Shown here: positions 1 to 12,506 of the stretch, piece by piece | Numbering within the stretch: position 1 is the first letter of the stretch | How the letters are laid out: each line of letters begins with the position of its first letter | Translations under genes and position numbers: made by a program | Notes under the pieces: generated by a model | Told to the model about the DNA's origin: nothing | The model's database searches: none | What the model saw: only the letters and a program-made list of their open reading frames with translations | NCBI GenBank assembly: GCA_964030475.1 | Contig: CAXIPT010000002.1 | Span: 19,811,010-19,875,009, forward strand | Direction of reading: 5' to 3' | Length of the DNA: 64,000 bases | Source of the DNA: Tethya wilhelma | Taxonomy: Eukaryota > Porifera > Demospongiae > Tethyida > Tethyidae

Positions 1-474
1 TGCAACAAATACACCAAATGTCACTGCAGCTATTGACAATCCGGCTGAAATGTTACCATATAACTTTCCTTTAGCATAACGACCTTGCTTAGAGGCTTCC
101 TTTGACTGTACATAGAATAATTAACAGTAAATAGTAATAGCTTTGATATAGAGCAACCACACCCAATTCTACTATACTTGACTCACCATAATTGACAGCA
201 CAACAGCAGGGAGGGTACAGAATAGAGTTAATATGTTGAAGAACCCACACAGTCCTGCCACTACCACGGACAACACCAAGTAGCTGTGTGGGTGGAGGCT
301 AGGTGGAAGACCAAGTTGTGCTACAGCATAATTGGGCTGCTGAAGCCCACTAGTTGGCTGTTGAGCAGTTAAAGGCTACAGAATTTAATACAAGAGTAGC
401 AACAATTACAATATATATAAATCAATAGAATTTACCTTCTCTTGTAAATCGTGGTTACCATTAGCACTCATCAT
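1..474 (-). CDS. CD225/dispanin (IFITM-like) gene A, 3' end outside window
   Basis: Small two-pass membrane protein of the CD225/dispanin family, whose best-known members are the interferon-induced IFITM proteins and the proline-rich transmembrane (PRRT) proteins. Exons read on the minus strand: 474-436, 375-187 and 105-1 (cut by the window edge). The first exon gives 13 residues beginning MMSANGNH. The second carries the conserved block LPPSLHPHSYLVLS followed by a hydrophobic stretch with GLCGFFNILTL. The third starts SKEASKQGRYAKGKLYGN and enters the second membrane segment. Exon number and phases (0/0) match the two downstream paralogues exactly, so this is one unit of a tandem array. The family assignment rests on the loop-plus-TM pattern. 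An antiviral role should not be assumed, since many dispanins have none. Confidence 0.82.
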
Positions 475-646
475 GCAATGTTGTTCAAAGTTTATCACAT
501 GAAAAGGCTAAAATATGCGGCGCGGATTACATGCGTGGGCATGGGCCGGATATCCGGATGTGCATTTCAGAGACATACATGCACTTATGATAGAAACACA
601 CACAGTCAGTACACAGTCTTGATGTGATAGTCAACTTGACAAGACA

Positions 647-1857
647 CTAAAGTCCCCAAGCATTCTGGCTACAAACTTCTTGACCAGTAAAGCCAGCACA
701 TGTGAAGAGCCATGTTGCAAAGAACACACCCAGTAGAATTCCAAAGAAAGCAAACACCAGTCCAAACAGTAATGCACTCATTGTTAGTCCAGCTGCAATA
801 TTGCCGTACATCTTTCCTTGAGAATACTTCCCCTTTCTCGAGGAGAAGAACGACTGGAAAAAGAGAGAGATGTGAAGTATACATGCACTGAATTCACCAT
901 TTTTCTACTATCTACTGATAAGTCTTACCAGAATAGAGAATGTGATGCCAGGAATAGAACATATCAACGAGAGTATGTTCATGAAACCACAGAATATAGA
1001 GATGATGATGGAGAATCCCAAAAAGCTGTGCGGGTAAAGCTTAGGAGGGAGACCAGACTGTGCCACCACATACTGAGGAGCAATTGCATTGGGAAGGGGT
1101 GCATAGCCTGTGCCACCACTGCCAGTGGCATAATTAGGGGGATAGTCTGCAAACTGTGAGAAAACTTATTATTATGGCTAGAACAGTGAAAGTAAGGATC
1201 AAGAGCATATACAGTGTGTAGCCAATGCACTACATGACAGTGGAGTAGGAACTATTTTGACATTGGGGGGGCCAAGCAATGAAGCAGGTAGCTTTTTTTG
1301 TCTTGTATGCTGGACTATAGCCCAGATCTTAGAATTGACTAAATGGTTTTATCACAGAGCAGCAAATCTAGGGGGGTCTGGGGGCATGCCCCCCCAGAAA
1401 ATTTTTGAAATTTTGGGTAATTTTGGTGAAATCTGGTGCATTCTGTAATTATAACATCTTTTATACCACAAACCAGAGTTCTGCTGTATGTTTCCTTTTG
1501 CTTCTCCCTACATTTATGGCCAGCCATAACTTTGCCACCCCATTATTGGGGGGGGCCAGGCCCCTCTAGCAAAAATACTGGGGGGGCCAGTGGCCCCCCT
1601 GGTTCCTACTCCACTGCATGATCAAAGCATAATGATGTGGTTGGTTGTACACATGCTATGTAGATCTGCTTATCTGTGGTTAGTTAGTAAAATATTTTTA
1701 TGGTCACTGCGCGCACTTTAATTATTATGACGTCATTTGTCAAAGCGCATGCCATAAGTTCACTCACTGACTCCGTTTGTTGTCGATTATGATACACTGT
1801 AAGAAGCTAGTAACAGTTTACCTGATCTTGATTCTTTGCCTCTTCTTGTTTCTCCAT
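647..1857 (-). CDS. CD225/dispanin (IFITM-like) gene B
   Basis: Complete three-exon paralogue: 1857-1822, 1153-929 and 853-647, 156 codons including TAG, about 155 residues. It starts MEKQEEAKNQDQ. Exon 2 holds a Gly/Pro/Tyr-rich cytoplasmic lead and then LPPKLYPHSFLGFS entering the first membrane segment (SIFCGFMNILSLICSI). Exon 3 begins SFFSSRKGKYSQGKMYGN, then a second hydrophobic segment rich in Phe and Leu and a short tail ending NAWGL. Exon 3 is 207 nt, exactly as long as the homologous exon of gene C, which supports descent by tandem duplication. Intron 1 is long (668 bp) because a hAT-like MITE sits inside it. Family membership is well supported; the cellular role is unknown. Confidence 0.85.
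1238..1616. mobile_element. hAT-like non-autonomous element (MITE)
   Basis: The 379-bp segment is bounded by a perfect 15-bp terminal inverted repeat, CAGTGGAGTAGGAAC at 1238-1252 and its reverse complement at 1602-1616. It is flanked on both sides by CATGA (1233-1237 and 1617-1621), a 5-bp target-site duplication. The terminus fits the hAT pattern YARNG. G-runs (ggggggcc) occur just inside both ends. No transposase is encoded. It lies in intron 1 of the second CD225 gene. Confidence 0.8.
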
Positions 1858-2083
1858 GGCTGAAAGGCCCACAACACTCAGTGGGCAACAGTTGTGACAC
1901 ACCCACGGATATTAAAGGAAGTAAGCGCACTTAATTAATAAAAGGCGTGGCTCAACACTTTACACCATTGATGCTCTTATCTTTATTTATGTTAACAGCT
2001 AATTATGTATATATGACATGACATTAATTGTTATGATATTAATTTTGGTGAATGAAGATCAAAAATAAAAATATCAAAGGATG

Positions 2084-2703
2084 TCACGATAATGGACGTC
2101 CAGCAAAATCTTGAGTACATCGTCCTGAACCACAGTACAAGAAATAAGAACCGTAGATTGATATCCCAACAAGGATTCCTACAAAGGCAACCACCATTCC
2201 AAACAACAAACCACCAATTGAAAACCCAGCTGCAGTATTACCAAGGAGTTTCCCATAGTAATACTTTCCTCTCTTGTTGTGGTAAAATGACTACAAAAGA
2301 ATAACAATTATCATTTTAAAACAAATGGAGCTAAGCTAATCTAGCTTACCATAATTGATAGGGAAACTGCAGGAATTGAGCAAATCAAGGTCAAAATGTT
2401 GAAGAATCCACAAAATATAGCAGTGAAAGTCGAAAACAACAAGTAATTGTGTGGATAGAGACGGGATGGGAGTCCAGCCTGGGCAACAATGTAGGTAGGT
2501 TGTGGCTGAGGAGCTGTCCACATCACTGGACCAGCAGTATACTGTGGAGGAGCAGCTTTAGACTGGATAGAAAGAAGGTCCACTTGAGCCTAAATCAATT
2601 ATTATTTCTATAGCTATTTGGTAAATCACTATAACTTATTAAGGTTATATAAAAGACTACATCCTGGTCACTTGACATTCAAACTGACCTGTTCTTCATC
2701 CAT
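2084..2703 (-). CDS. CD225/dispanin (IFITM-like) gene C
   Basis: Third and most upstream member of the tandem array: exons 2703-2689, 2589-2350 and 2290-2084, 154 codons including TGA, about 153 residues. It starts MDEEQ and has a Pro/Gln-rich cytoplasmic lead containing WTAPQPQPTYIVAQ. The motif LPSRLYPHNYLLFS opens the first membrane segment (AIFCGFFNILTLICSI). SFYHNKRGKYYYGKLLGN is the conserved cytosolic loop, followed by a second glycine- and valine-rich membrane segment. The C-terminal tail contains CGSGRC, two cysteines that could be lipidated in this family (inference). All three genes share intron phases and the exon-3 length of 207 nt where visible. Confidence 0.87.
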
Positions 2704-2959
2704 TTTCTGTTTTTTAAAAAAATCCTTCAGTTCTGTTCATATCTAGACTCAAAATGAGCAGCTCAACTTCTCATCAACAACTAACCTGTGAGCTGACAGG
2801 GTCAGAGGATTAAGGTCAAAGGATGTTATTGCACTGCATCATGAATACCAGACAAGCATTTGTAGCTGTACTATTACTAGTCTAACTGTCTGTAATATAG
2901 ATGACAATGTTCCACTTTTGAACAAAAAATTATCATGATTTAAAAACAGACAACAACAA

Positions 2960-3475
2960 TCATCTACAGCAATCACTACGGATACACAGTGGTTTTAGAG
3001 CAGTATAAAATGTTCCAATTGCTGCTCCTAAAAACAACAAACAAAACAGCACCCCGGGTACAAAAAAGGGAACAGTGCCTCCCAGTGCAAGACACAACAG
3101 TATCTGTGCAGCTAGTTTAGCTGGGATCCCTAGGAAATAGAGTATGGTCACCATCAGAGACATGGATTGGTGCGGGAAGCAAATGGGCTTGTAGTCTTCA
3201 TCATAGAATATTATACATAGTCCACCACCGGCTCTGTTGCCAATGTCGTCATCCAATTCATCATTGAGTCTCATCCAGATGTAGGTGATGAGATAAATGA
3301 TCCAGTAGACAGCTGAGACCAGGTCAAAGATGAACAGAGGAATGAATACCAGGAACCAGTTCCAGTTGGTCGCAGCCACCACTTTACTCAAGAGGAGCAC
3401 TCCAAATAGAGTATGGAGACCGTAGATTAGGCTCAATCTGGTGTATACTAGTGCAGCCTTTGAATAGAAACCCAT
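2960..3475 (-). CDS. TMEM185/TMEM60-like multipass membrane protein
   Basis: Intronless 171-residue ORF with at least four hydrophobic segments. The core NWNWFLVFIPLFIFDLVS (about residues 36-55) is the hallmark of the transmembrane Fragile-X-F-associated family (TMEM185A/B, TMEM60), whose molecular function is poorly known. An acidic cytosolic-looking loop (NDELDDDIGNRAGG) separates the first and second pairs of segments, and the C-terminus is short and Cys/Arg-rich. The length lies between TMEM60 and TMEM185. ATG 3475 is the first in-frame start and lies 232 bp from the divergent DsbA-like gene. The family call is good; orthology to one human gene is not resolved. Confidence 0.75.
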   Translation of the reverse strand: MGFYSKAALVYTRLSLIYGLHTLFGVLLLSKVVAATNWNWFLVFIPLFIFDLVSAVYWIIYLITYIWMRLNDELDDDIGNRAGGGLCIIFYDEDYKPICFPHQSMSLMVTILYFLGIPAKLAAQILLCLALGGTVPFFVPGVLFCLLFLGAAIGTFYTALKPLCIRSDCCR

Positions 3476-3707
3476 GGCGAGTCACTTCACTGCTTCAGAT
3501 GTTCTTTGTGTTGAGTCAGCAGTCCATGTTTATGTCACATGACAGGAAACTTCAAAATAGCCCCACCCACCAGCCAGGACATTGAGCTGAGTTGTATAAA
3601 GCATGCGACATTGTTTGTACCTCTACTGCTGCAGATCATCATCTAGACGCCATTTGTTGCAAATTGTTAGATCTCTGAGCTTCACAGCAACCACATCTGC
3701 CCGAGAA
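3476..3707. promoter_or_regulatory. Shared intergenic region of a divergent gene pair
   Basis: Only 232 bp separate the start codons of the TMEM185-like gene (-) and the DsbA-like gene (+), so both 5'UTRs and promoters must lie here. A TATA-like 'gtataaa' is present near 3595. Bidirectional promoter function is inferred from spacing alone. Confidence 0.45.
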
Positions 3708-4714
3708 ATGGAGGGATCAAATCAAAAGCCCAAGCTACAAGTAAATATTGATGTCACATCAGATGTCATTTGTCCTTGGTAAGGAAAGAGCTCACTCACT
3801 GTACAGTCTTGACTAACTTACATTGATTAATATCCCATACAGGTGTTGGGTTGGAAAGAAGCATCTTGACACAGCAATGCAGCACCTTGGTGACGACTTT
3901 GAGTTCAACATTCACTGGAAACCATTTCTTCTCAATCCGTACATGCCAGAGGAAGGCATGCCACTCAGAGATTACTTCAGACTCAAGTTTGGAGATGAAG
4001 CTGCTGAACGCTTTCTTTCTGGATCATCTCCCGTAGCACAGCAAGGAAAAAGTGTTGTACGTCAATAAAGTAATGTGTACATAGTACATTGTAAAAAGCT
4101 TGCAGCTTGATCATGACATATCCCTCTTGTTTGTAGTAGCAAGTGCATAGACTCAGGCCCTAGTATAAACATAAAAAGGAACATTTGCATGCCAAAAAGT
4201 TCAGACTTCATCTTCTGCTCTGTTCTTTGTGATCATTGCTTCGAGTTCTCCTCAACTCCTCAAAGATTTGAAAGTCATTAAATTTTAGCGGCTGTTGTCT
4301 CTGTCCAATCACGATTCAGTGTTGTGTCTCTCATTCCCATTTTATAGGGTATCACATTCAATCATAACCGGCTGGTGGTGTCCACAAAGAAGCCACACAT
4401 TCTTCTTGATTATGCCTCCAAAGAAGGCAAACAACACGCCATGCAAGAAGTGTTGTTTCGTGCCTACTTCACTGATGGTTTGAACGTGAGCTCAGATGAA
4501 GTGTTGGGTGAACTGGCAAGAGAAGTGGGTTTGGATGTGGAAAAAGCAATTCAGGCACTCAGTGACACAGAGGCTGTTCGTGAGTTTGAGAAAGGAGTTA
4601 AAGATGCACAAAGCAAAGGTACGGATAAAAATGGGGTAATTGTAATAGCTGGACAAGATACAATCAGTATCACGGATAATTTCTGGCATTAGGAATCCAT
4701 CCTACTGCATATAT

Positions 4715-4746
<32 letters not shown>

Positions 4747-4915
4747 GCACACACACACACACACACACCGACTCATTGCAGGTATTACTGGTGTTCCTTT
4801 CTTTGAGATATCGTTAAAAGATAACCCGGCAGTGAAGCAGTGTTTCTCAGGAGCCCAACCCATTGACACATTTGTTAAGGTTTTCAGCAGAATGAAATCT
4901 CTATCAAAAGTTTAG
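3708..4915 (+). CDS. DsbA/FrnE-family thioredoxin-fold oxidoreductase
   Basis: Four exons (3708-3778, 3843-4056, 4348-4618, 4782-4915) give 690 nt and a 229-residue protein. The N-terminus has a beta strand, then VICPWCWVGKKHLDTA; the CPWC pair is the thioredoxin-like CxxC site typical of FrnE/DsbA-like proteins and is split by intron 1. A helical insert follows (DYASKEGKQHAMQEVLFRAY), then ITGVPFF near the C-terminus, whose cis-proline loop (GVP) faces the active site in this fold. There is no signal peptide, so it is probably cytosolic. FrnE-type proteins act in disulfide chemistry or stress tolerance; the exact substrate cannot be read from sequence. A (CA)n tract sits directly before exon 4. 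Confidence 0.85.
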
Positions 4916-5213
4916 AACACAGATGGAACATAATACAGATTATGACTATAAACAAAACTAATCATTTTTTATAACATATTTTGTATATATAAAAATACAA
5001 ACTATTTGTAATAGGTGTTAACAACTTGAGGTAGGTTACGAAGTGTTAATATCTATGTCTGTACATACATTTACTGTATAATATCTATCAAATGATTCAA
5101 GGTTTGTTTCAGCAAGTTAAGAGTCAGAGATCGTCATACACTTCTACAGGAAGTAATCACCATCAGCTCATATTCGAGCAGCTGCTGCCTGGAGAGTCAC
5201 ACACTGCTTCATA

Positions 5214-5390
5214 CTAGCTGTCTTTCAGAGACCTCTGTAGTCCTTTCAGTCGACTGTAGTCGTCTTTTGAGAGCCCTTCTTTCACGTGCTTCTTTAAGAG
5301 GAACTCTCTTAACTTCTGTTGCATCTCAGAAGCTGATATAGACTCTTCTTTGAGCACAGTACAGCTTTTCTTGTTCAGTTTATCTGCCAT
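5214..5390 (-). CDS. Possible small basic/helical protein, unrecognised
   Basis: A 58-residue ORF from ATG 5390 (an in-frame ATG at 5426 would add 12 residues). It is charged and helix-prone, with a Lys/Glu/Leu-rich stretch around EMQQKLREFLLKKHVKEG, and ends RSLKDS. No intron or known domain was recognised. Its start lies about 120 bp from the divergent GANP-type start at 5508, which resembles the other divergent pairs in the window and gives some support that it is a real gene. It could instead be the last exon of a longer gene or chance. Confidence 0.35.
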   Translation of the reverse strand: MADKLNKKSCTVLKEESISASEMQQKLREFLLKKHVKEGLSKDDYSRLKGLQRSLKDS

Positions 5391-5507
5391 ATAAATGTGT
5401 GCTGCACAGCCACGTGGCCTTAGCATTACGTCATTGTGTAATTTTTAATTTAACCCCTAAGCAACTGTACACAATTTTCTTTATTTCTCTGCAGTTTCAG
5501 TATAAAA

Positions 5508-6666
5508 ATGTACAGTTTGAAAGCTGACCTGGCTCAAAAGAGAGTAAGTAAAAGACATATTATGAATTTAATTTACTTTGCTGTTAACTAAAATGCTTTC
5601 TTCTTTCCAGAAAAAGCTAGCTGTTAGAAGGTTGTCACAAGGAGGTATGCTTTACAAAAGTTGTACAGACTACTAGCTACTATCTACCCACAGACGTCCA
5701 TGCAACGAAAATAACACTCTATATGAATTCATTTAGGTAAACGTCCTAGTTTCAGAGGCCGCGGTGCTGCTGGTCGCGGAGGTAGAACAAGACCAACACT
5801 CAAAAGTCAAGAAGCTCAGAATATGAACGAAAACCCTTTCATCCAGCAAGTTCGAAAGAAGGAAACTGTACCATCAGCTTCTTCCACTAATGCTGATGCT
5901 AAAGACCCATCTCAAGTCGAAGCCAACCCATTCTTTGCAGCCATGACGAAATCAAGACCTAGCTCTGTGACTGGAGCTCGTGGATCATCAAGACCTCCTA
6001 GTTATGCTGCTGCTGTGACCACCGGGTCTAGCAGGGGTAGAGGAAGGAGGGGAATGACTCAGACAAAGCACGCTGTTCCTGGCTTCATAACCCACGGACC
6101 TCAATCTGTCTCTGTTGCAAATCCAGATGCTTCAACTTCCAATAATCCATTCCTGACTCAGTCGACTCAGTTTGAAGGCAATCCTTTTGTCTGGACTAAT
6201 ATATCTTCCAATGAACAGAACATTCCAGTGCACTTTGATCCATCACAAATGGAGCCACAGCCTCCTGGATCTGTTTATCAACCATCACGTAATGACCCGG
6301 GGCCTACTCACCAGCTAGCACAGCTTCCAAGCTACTCTGACTCTCTATCTCAGCAGACCATGTATTCTCCCCCGCACATGATGCAGGAGTCACACCCTAG
6401 CTCTCGGAGGATAGCTCTCCAGATGGGCATGGAGCCTCAGCCTCTTCCTCACAGCTCTAGCGCTGCTCTTCACGTGAAGGGTATCCCTGATGATCTGAAT
6501 AATCCAGTATTTTTGAAGAGACACTTTTCACGTTTTGGGGCCCTGAAGGATATCAAGTGTAATCGCAACAAGTTGTATGCCACTGTGGAGTTTGAAATGA
6601 GAGTATGTTCATTAATAGTGTCACTCCATTCTCTCACACAAACACACATTGTCATTAGAGTTGCCA

Positions 6667-6700
<34 letters not shown>

Positions 6701-6774
6701 NNNNNNNNNNNNNNNNNNNNNNNNNNNNNNNNNNNNNNNNNNNNNNNNNNNNNNNNNNNNNNNNNNNNNNNNNN

Positions 6775-6850
<76 letters not shown>

Positions 6851-9800
6851 CACACACACACACATAGGAAGCAGCAGTGAATGCGAAAAAAAGTGGAAGA
6901 AAGCTTCGACCAGAATACTCCCCAGTTCAGATATTCTGGCATGCTGCTGCTGCAGTAGGTGGTGGTGGTGGCAATGAGTCACGCCCCCCTCAATCACGGA
7001 ATCCATCCCAGATGGTAAACACCGAAACAACAACTACCACCACTGCCACACAGCTAGAACAACACCAACAATCATTGGTTGTGGGCTCTGACTCCAACCA
7101 TGGACAGTTGAGCTCTTCTCTTCAGCATCAGTTGACTCAAGAGCAATCAGATCGGCCTGATGTCAGACCTGCATCGTCATCTCATGGCTTAAGGAAATGG
7201 CCCAGTCACAGTGGTCCACAGCGCAGTGTCACTCTCACTGGGATGAAGTCGAGTGGTCAGAGTGGGAAAAAGATTGCTGCTCCTAAAAAGAGCATTTTTG
7301 AAAGACTTGGTGGCAAGTCAAAGGTATTGCTAGATTGGTTGTCCTGGTGTGCACTGAGATGTGATGTCAGAATATACTGTGCTAAAGCTCATGAGCTTTG
7401 GCAGCATTTACCTACTTCATATTTGAATATAATCTTGTATGGCTATACAGGAAGTCACATGACTAAACTCCATCTGGTAGAATGCCTCTAAAAAAATCTA
7501 AATATTCAACTGATTTCAAAATTTCAAAGTGCTTATTCTTTTGATTGCCTTTCCAGCTTTCTACGCCTTACCAGTCAAAAGTTAGCTATTTTGTCCCATA
7601 AGAAAAGTATTGCATGAATCTCATTATTTCCGGCATTCTCAAACCAGATGGACTTTAGGAGAGTTGTAAATCTACCCTTGTTTCCAATGATGATATCTTT
7701 AATGTAGAAGAAAGTCAAAAAGGAAGAAGCCGACGATGAATGGTGCCCTGATGATGGTGGTGGTGATGGTGGTGTTGAAGGAGGAGAGGAGGATGATGAT
7801 GGTGAAGATGAGGGTGTGTTTGAAGGGAGGGACTTCATCAATGAGCTGGGCAACAGGTCAACGGGGAATGAAATGGACACGGTCGCTAGAGCCGTTCAGC
7901 ACCCTTATTACTTGAGGTCGATGGACCAGCCGGATGAGTCATCTCAGGAGGCAACAGGAGCGTCCACTCAGGCCAGGACTGTGAGAAGAGAGGAAATAGA
8001 TTCAAGGTCCGTTTACGATATTCCAGTTCTCAACCTACCACCACCTCCTCCGCCAAAGGGAAACACTGCTTTGGATTTCTACGATGCCTTGAACGCCAGA
8101 GATTCAGAAATCAGAAAAGGTATGGCCACTGTATTTGTTTGAGTGTAGTGTGAATTTACTGTTGATGTTACTGCCCATGTTCTTCAGGTATTGTCAAACA
8201 GACAACTCTAACAGATGCTCAGGTCATCGTTGGTACGTGTCCTGACATGTGTCCTGAGAAGGAACGCTACATTCGCGAGGAGACACGAAGACTCAGCTGG
8301 TTTGAAGTGACAGCAGACTCTGTGCCTGGGGTGAGGGGAAAAATAAACATTCACTTTCAGTTGTACTGCTGTAGATGACTGTCCAGTTGGATTGTCGTTA
8401 TTGTCTGTCATTATTCAGGCTGCCAAAGTGGATCACACAAGAGCTGTGAAGGAGTACAGTGGATCAGCAGCTGATAAAGTTAGTCTATTTCTTGACTGTG
8501 TACCTATTGTCAGTCATGGTGACAAAAACTGCATGGTCTACTGTGTGCTGTATACATGTATAGGAAGAACCTCTCCCTCACGAACTTCGACCTTTAGGAG
8601 TTCTCTGTATGACAATGGACTATCTGGTTACCATGGTGATGGATGCAGGCAGCGACAGACCAGCAGACTGGTACGACTTTCTGTGGAATCGAACAAGAGC
8701 CATTAGAAAGGTACTGGTATGATTGTGTAGCCTTGTTCCCAGGCTCCTCCTTCATGAATATCTTTTTCTTCGTTTTCAAAGAAAATGTTCATAAGGAGCA
8801 GCTTATGAACGAGGCTAATGATTGTGATAACTGATCATGATCATAGAGTCAGGTCATTGTGCTGTTCTTTGCTATGTAGGACATTACATTACAGCATCTG
8901 AGTTCTTACGAGTGTGTGGAACTCACAGAAAAGTGTGCAAGGTAAAAAAGCTGATGGTCCTAGCAACCGGTCAGTGTCAATGTTTTGTGCATCTATAGAT
9001 TCCACATTCTGTGCTCTCACTTGCTGTGTGAGGAGCCGATGGACTCCTTCAACCCAAAACTAAACAACGACAACCTCAACAAGTGTCTTCTCAGTCTCAA
9101 ACAGTTCTACAGAGACCTCAAACACGAGCAGGTAAGGATCGAGTGATGCGATGGTAAAGGACGTTAACATCACTCAGGTTTCGCGTGGGCCTAGGGGGTT
9201 TCCCCGATCATTACGTCATAATTGTGCCGCGCGCATGACCATCACATTTGAGCTAGCTAAGATGGCTGAACCGGCTACCATAGACAAGGTGAAGGAAGAA
9301 CTGACGTGTGCAGTATGCCTCAAGCTCTTTACCACCCCCAAGACGCTCCCGTGCTTACACACGTTCTGCGAGAACTGCTTAATCAAAAGCGAAGAAATGC
9401 GACGGAGGACGAGAGGTAGAAATGATAGCGAGGACACAGTGGAGTGCCCAATGTGCTTTGGCAAGAGCAGTCATCAGGGCGGCGTGAAGAAACTCACGAC
9501 GAACTTTACGTACACCAACTTGGTGGAGCATGTGAAGATTCACCGTCAAGTTACAACAGACCAGAATCTACGATGTGGCAAGTGCAAGGAGGATGTTGAC
9601 GCCCCTGCCGTTGCCTTCTGCTACGACTGTGGTGCTGCTCTTTGTAAATTCTGTCACGAAATGCACCAACGTAATCGTGAGCTCTCCTTGCACACAACTT
9701 TGACTCTCGAAGAGATCAAGAATCGCGAAGCAAGCACGGACGATTTGCCCAAAGTGAAACGGGCGTACACTTGTAGTGTGCATGGCGATGAACAAGAGTT

Positions 9801-11931
9801 GAAACTCTATTGCTTCACTTGTTCTGAAGTCATCTGTCGAGACTGTACCGTGACGAAGAGCGAGCATCGCGATCACTCTTACGAATTTATCTCGAAGGTT
9901 ATTGAAAGCGAGAAAGAAGATCTCAAGAGACACCTCAAGCCACTCCAAAATGTCCTCAACAGTGTCAAAAAGTGTTCCGCCAAAGTCAAATCTCACTTGG
10001 AAAAGTTGGAAGAGGTCAAAAATGAACGAGACGGTCAAATCACCACAGCTGTACGCTCTGCCGTTCAATGTCTTGAAGACCGTCAAAAGCTACTCCTGCG
10101 TGAATCATCAGAAATATACGAGTACAAGAAAAAGAACCTTGTTCTACAACTAGAATCAATCGAAGAGGCTCAAAGTTCGATCGTGAGTGCTCTTGACTTT
10201 GCTGCCACCACCATGGAGAGGGGTACAGATGTGGAGGTGTTGATGAACAAAGCCGTCATGATCTCGCGGTCGAAAACACTTCAAGAGGCACATGGCAAGG
10301 TGTTCAGTTCGTTTGAAGTCACCGAAGAGGATCACACAAACTTTGTTTATGATCCAGAACCGTTCGGGCAGTTTGGCATGCTCTGGGAGGCTCCTTGTGC
10401 CACTAAGAGCACCTTAGAGGGACCGGGTCTTGACCATCCCATGCAGGGAGAGGAGACCCAGTTTATTGTTCACGCTCACGGCCTGTCTGGCCAGAAGCTA
10501 CTCCACGGAGGTGGGCTGTGCTCCGTTGAAATCACCTCCACGCCTGTTATTGCAAAGGAACCTCATGTCTTAACCCCAACAGTCACTGATAACTCAAACG
10601 GCACTTACACTGTCTCCTATACTCCACGCTATTCCGGTGCCAATAGCATATCTGTTAAATTTGGCGAGGACACAGTTAAAGGATGTCCGTATGAAGTGAG
10701 CGTCGTTCGAAATTACATCCGCCCTTTTCCAGAGCCCAACATCTTCACCATTCCCAATGCCAGTCCGTGGGGGTTGGCCATGATCTCAAGCACAGAGCTG
10801 GCGATCACGGCCTCCGATTGCCTTGTGCACATTTACACCATTAATGGAGAGCCAAAAGGAGTGGTGCCGTCCAGCTTTGTTCGTCCATACGGCATTGCTA
10901 CCGATCACGCTGGCTACCTGTGGCTCACTGATAGAGAAGCTCACACCATTTCAAAGTTCAAACGAGAGAGCAACGGGGACTTTGTGAAGCTCTTCCAGTT
11001 TGGCAACAGAGGAGTCAACCCGGGTCAGTTCAGCCACCCTCGCGGTATTGCTGTGAACCCTACCACCGGATACATCTATATCTCGGACATGAAGAACAAT
11101 CGGATTCAGATTTACAAGCCGGAAACATCGACCGATTCAGAGCCCCAATATCTCTCTTTGTTTGGTGGTCCGGGTAAAACTCCCGGCTGTTTCAACCTGC
11201 CTGCCGGACTCTGTTTCAACCGAAAGGGGGAGCTTGTCGTGTGCGACGATCACAACTGTAGGCTGCAGGTGTTTGATCCAGAAGGACAGTTCCTTTACGA
11301 CATGGGCACCAACAAATCCCACAAAGGTCTCCTCTGCTCTCCGATCGGAATAGCAACAGATTCTCTCGGTCGCTACATCATCACAGAGTTTGGTAGCCAT
11401 TGCGTCAGTTTTCTGAGCCCGGAAGGAGAGATATTGAACTGTGTTCGAACCATCGGAAAGGGCTATGGTCAGTTTGTTCACCCTCGTGGGATCACAGTGG
11501 ACTCGTCAGGTTACGTGTATGTTGCTGACAATGAGAACATGAGAGTAGCTCGGTTTTAGGTGTCGCAGGTTTTACTGTAGAACTATTAGCAGCCATTGAT
11601 TTGTTTGCTTTATTGTCCATCGATTTGTTTTAGTTTCAATTCATCTTTAATGTACGCAAGGGAAATTGTTTGTATAAAGTGTGTTGTACTACTTGTGATG
11701 AAGAAGATGTTGTTATGAAAGCCACATTGTGCATGATATCTTAATTAGATAATGATCTTTTATGGTTATCTTTCTAAGGACCGGCCAATTTCAAAATTTC
11801 CCTCTTTACAGGGTTTACAGTGTCCAAATGAGGCCGAGTTCTGTTGCTATGACATTCTATTGCATCTTACTGAAGGCAAAGTGCTTACGTGAGAACATCT
11901 GTGTTCATTATGATGCCCGATTGTTAGGAGT

Positions 11932-11980
<49 letters not shown>

Positions 11981-12363
11981 CACATGGCCACAGGATACAC
12001 ACTGAGTACTCAGATAACATCAAACAGTCCGAGCAGGTGAAATTTGCCATCAAAGCAGCTCTTGCTTTGGATTCTAACAACTTCATCAAGTTCTTCAAAC
12101 TAGTCAAGTGAGAGCAAAGATAGCAATGCCATCTTTGGCTGATCAATTTTTACTTTTATCCACTATTATGTGACACTGTATAGGTCAGGGACGTTCTTGT
12201 GTGCTTGTCTCATGCATCGCTACTTCACTCTGGTTCGCTCAAAAGCACTGAAAACTTTGAACAGAGCTTACAGTCTTTCAAAGAAACCCACAGAATTTCC
12301 ACTAAAGTCCCTCGCTAGGATGCTGGCATTTAATGACACAACACAGGTACGTGTGTACGTGTG

Positions 12364-12394
<31 letters not shown>

Positions 12395-12466
12395 NTGTAT
12401 GTGTGTATGTGTGTATGTGTGTATGTGTGTATGTGTGTATGTGTGTATGTGTGTATGTGTGTATGT

Positions 12467-12506
<40 letters not shown>

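Noticed and set aside
1257..1621. Short ORFs in the CD225 gene B intron
   Set aside because: They lie inside the hAT-like MITE and show no protein similarity.
6470..7033. Minus-strand and plus-strand ORFs of alternating Cys-Val or His-Thr residues
   Set aside because: They arise from the (CA)n/(GT)n tract and N run inside a GANP intron.
9568..10086. Minus-strand ORF of 172 codons
   Set aside because: Antisense of the TRIM B-box and coiled-coil region.
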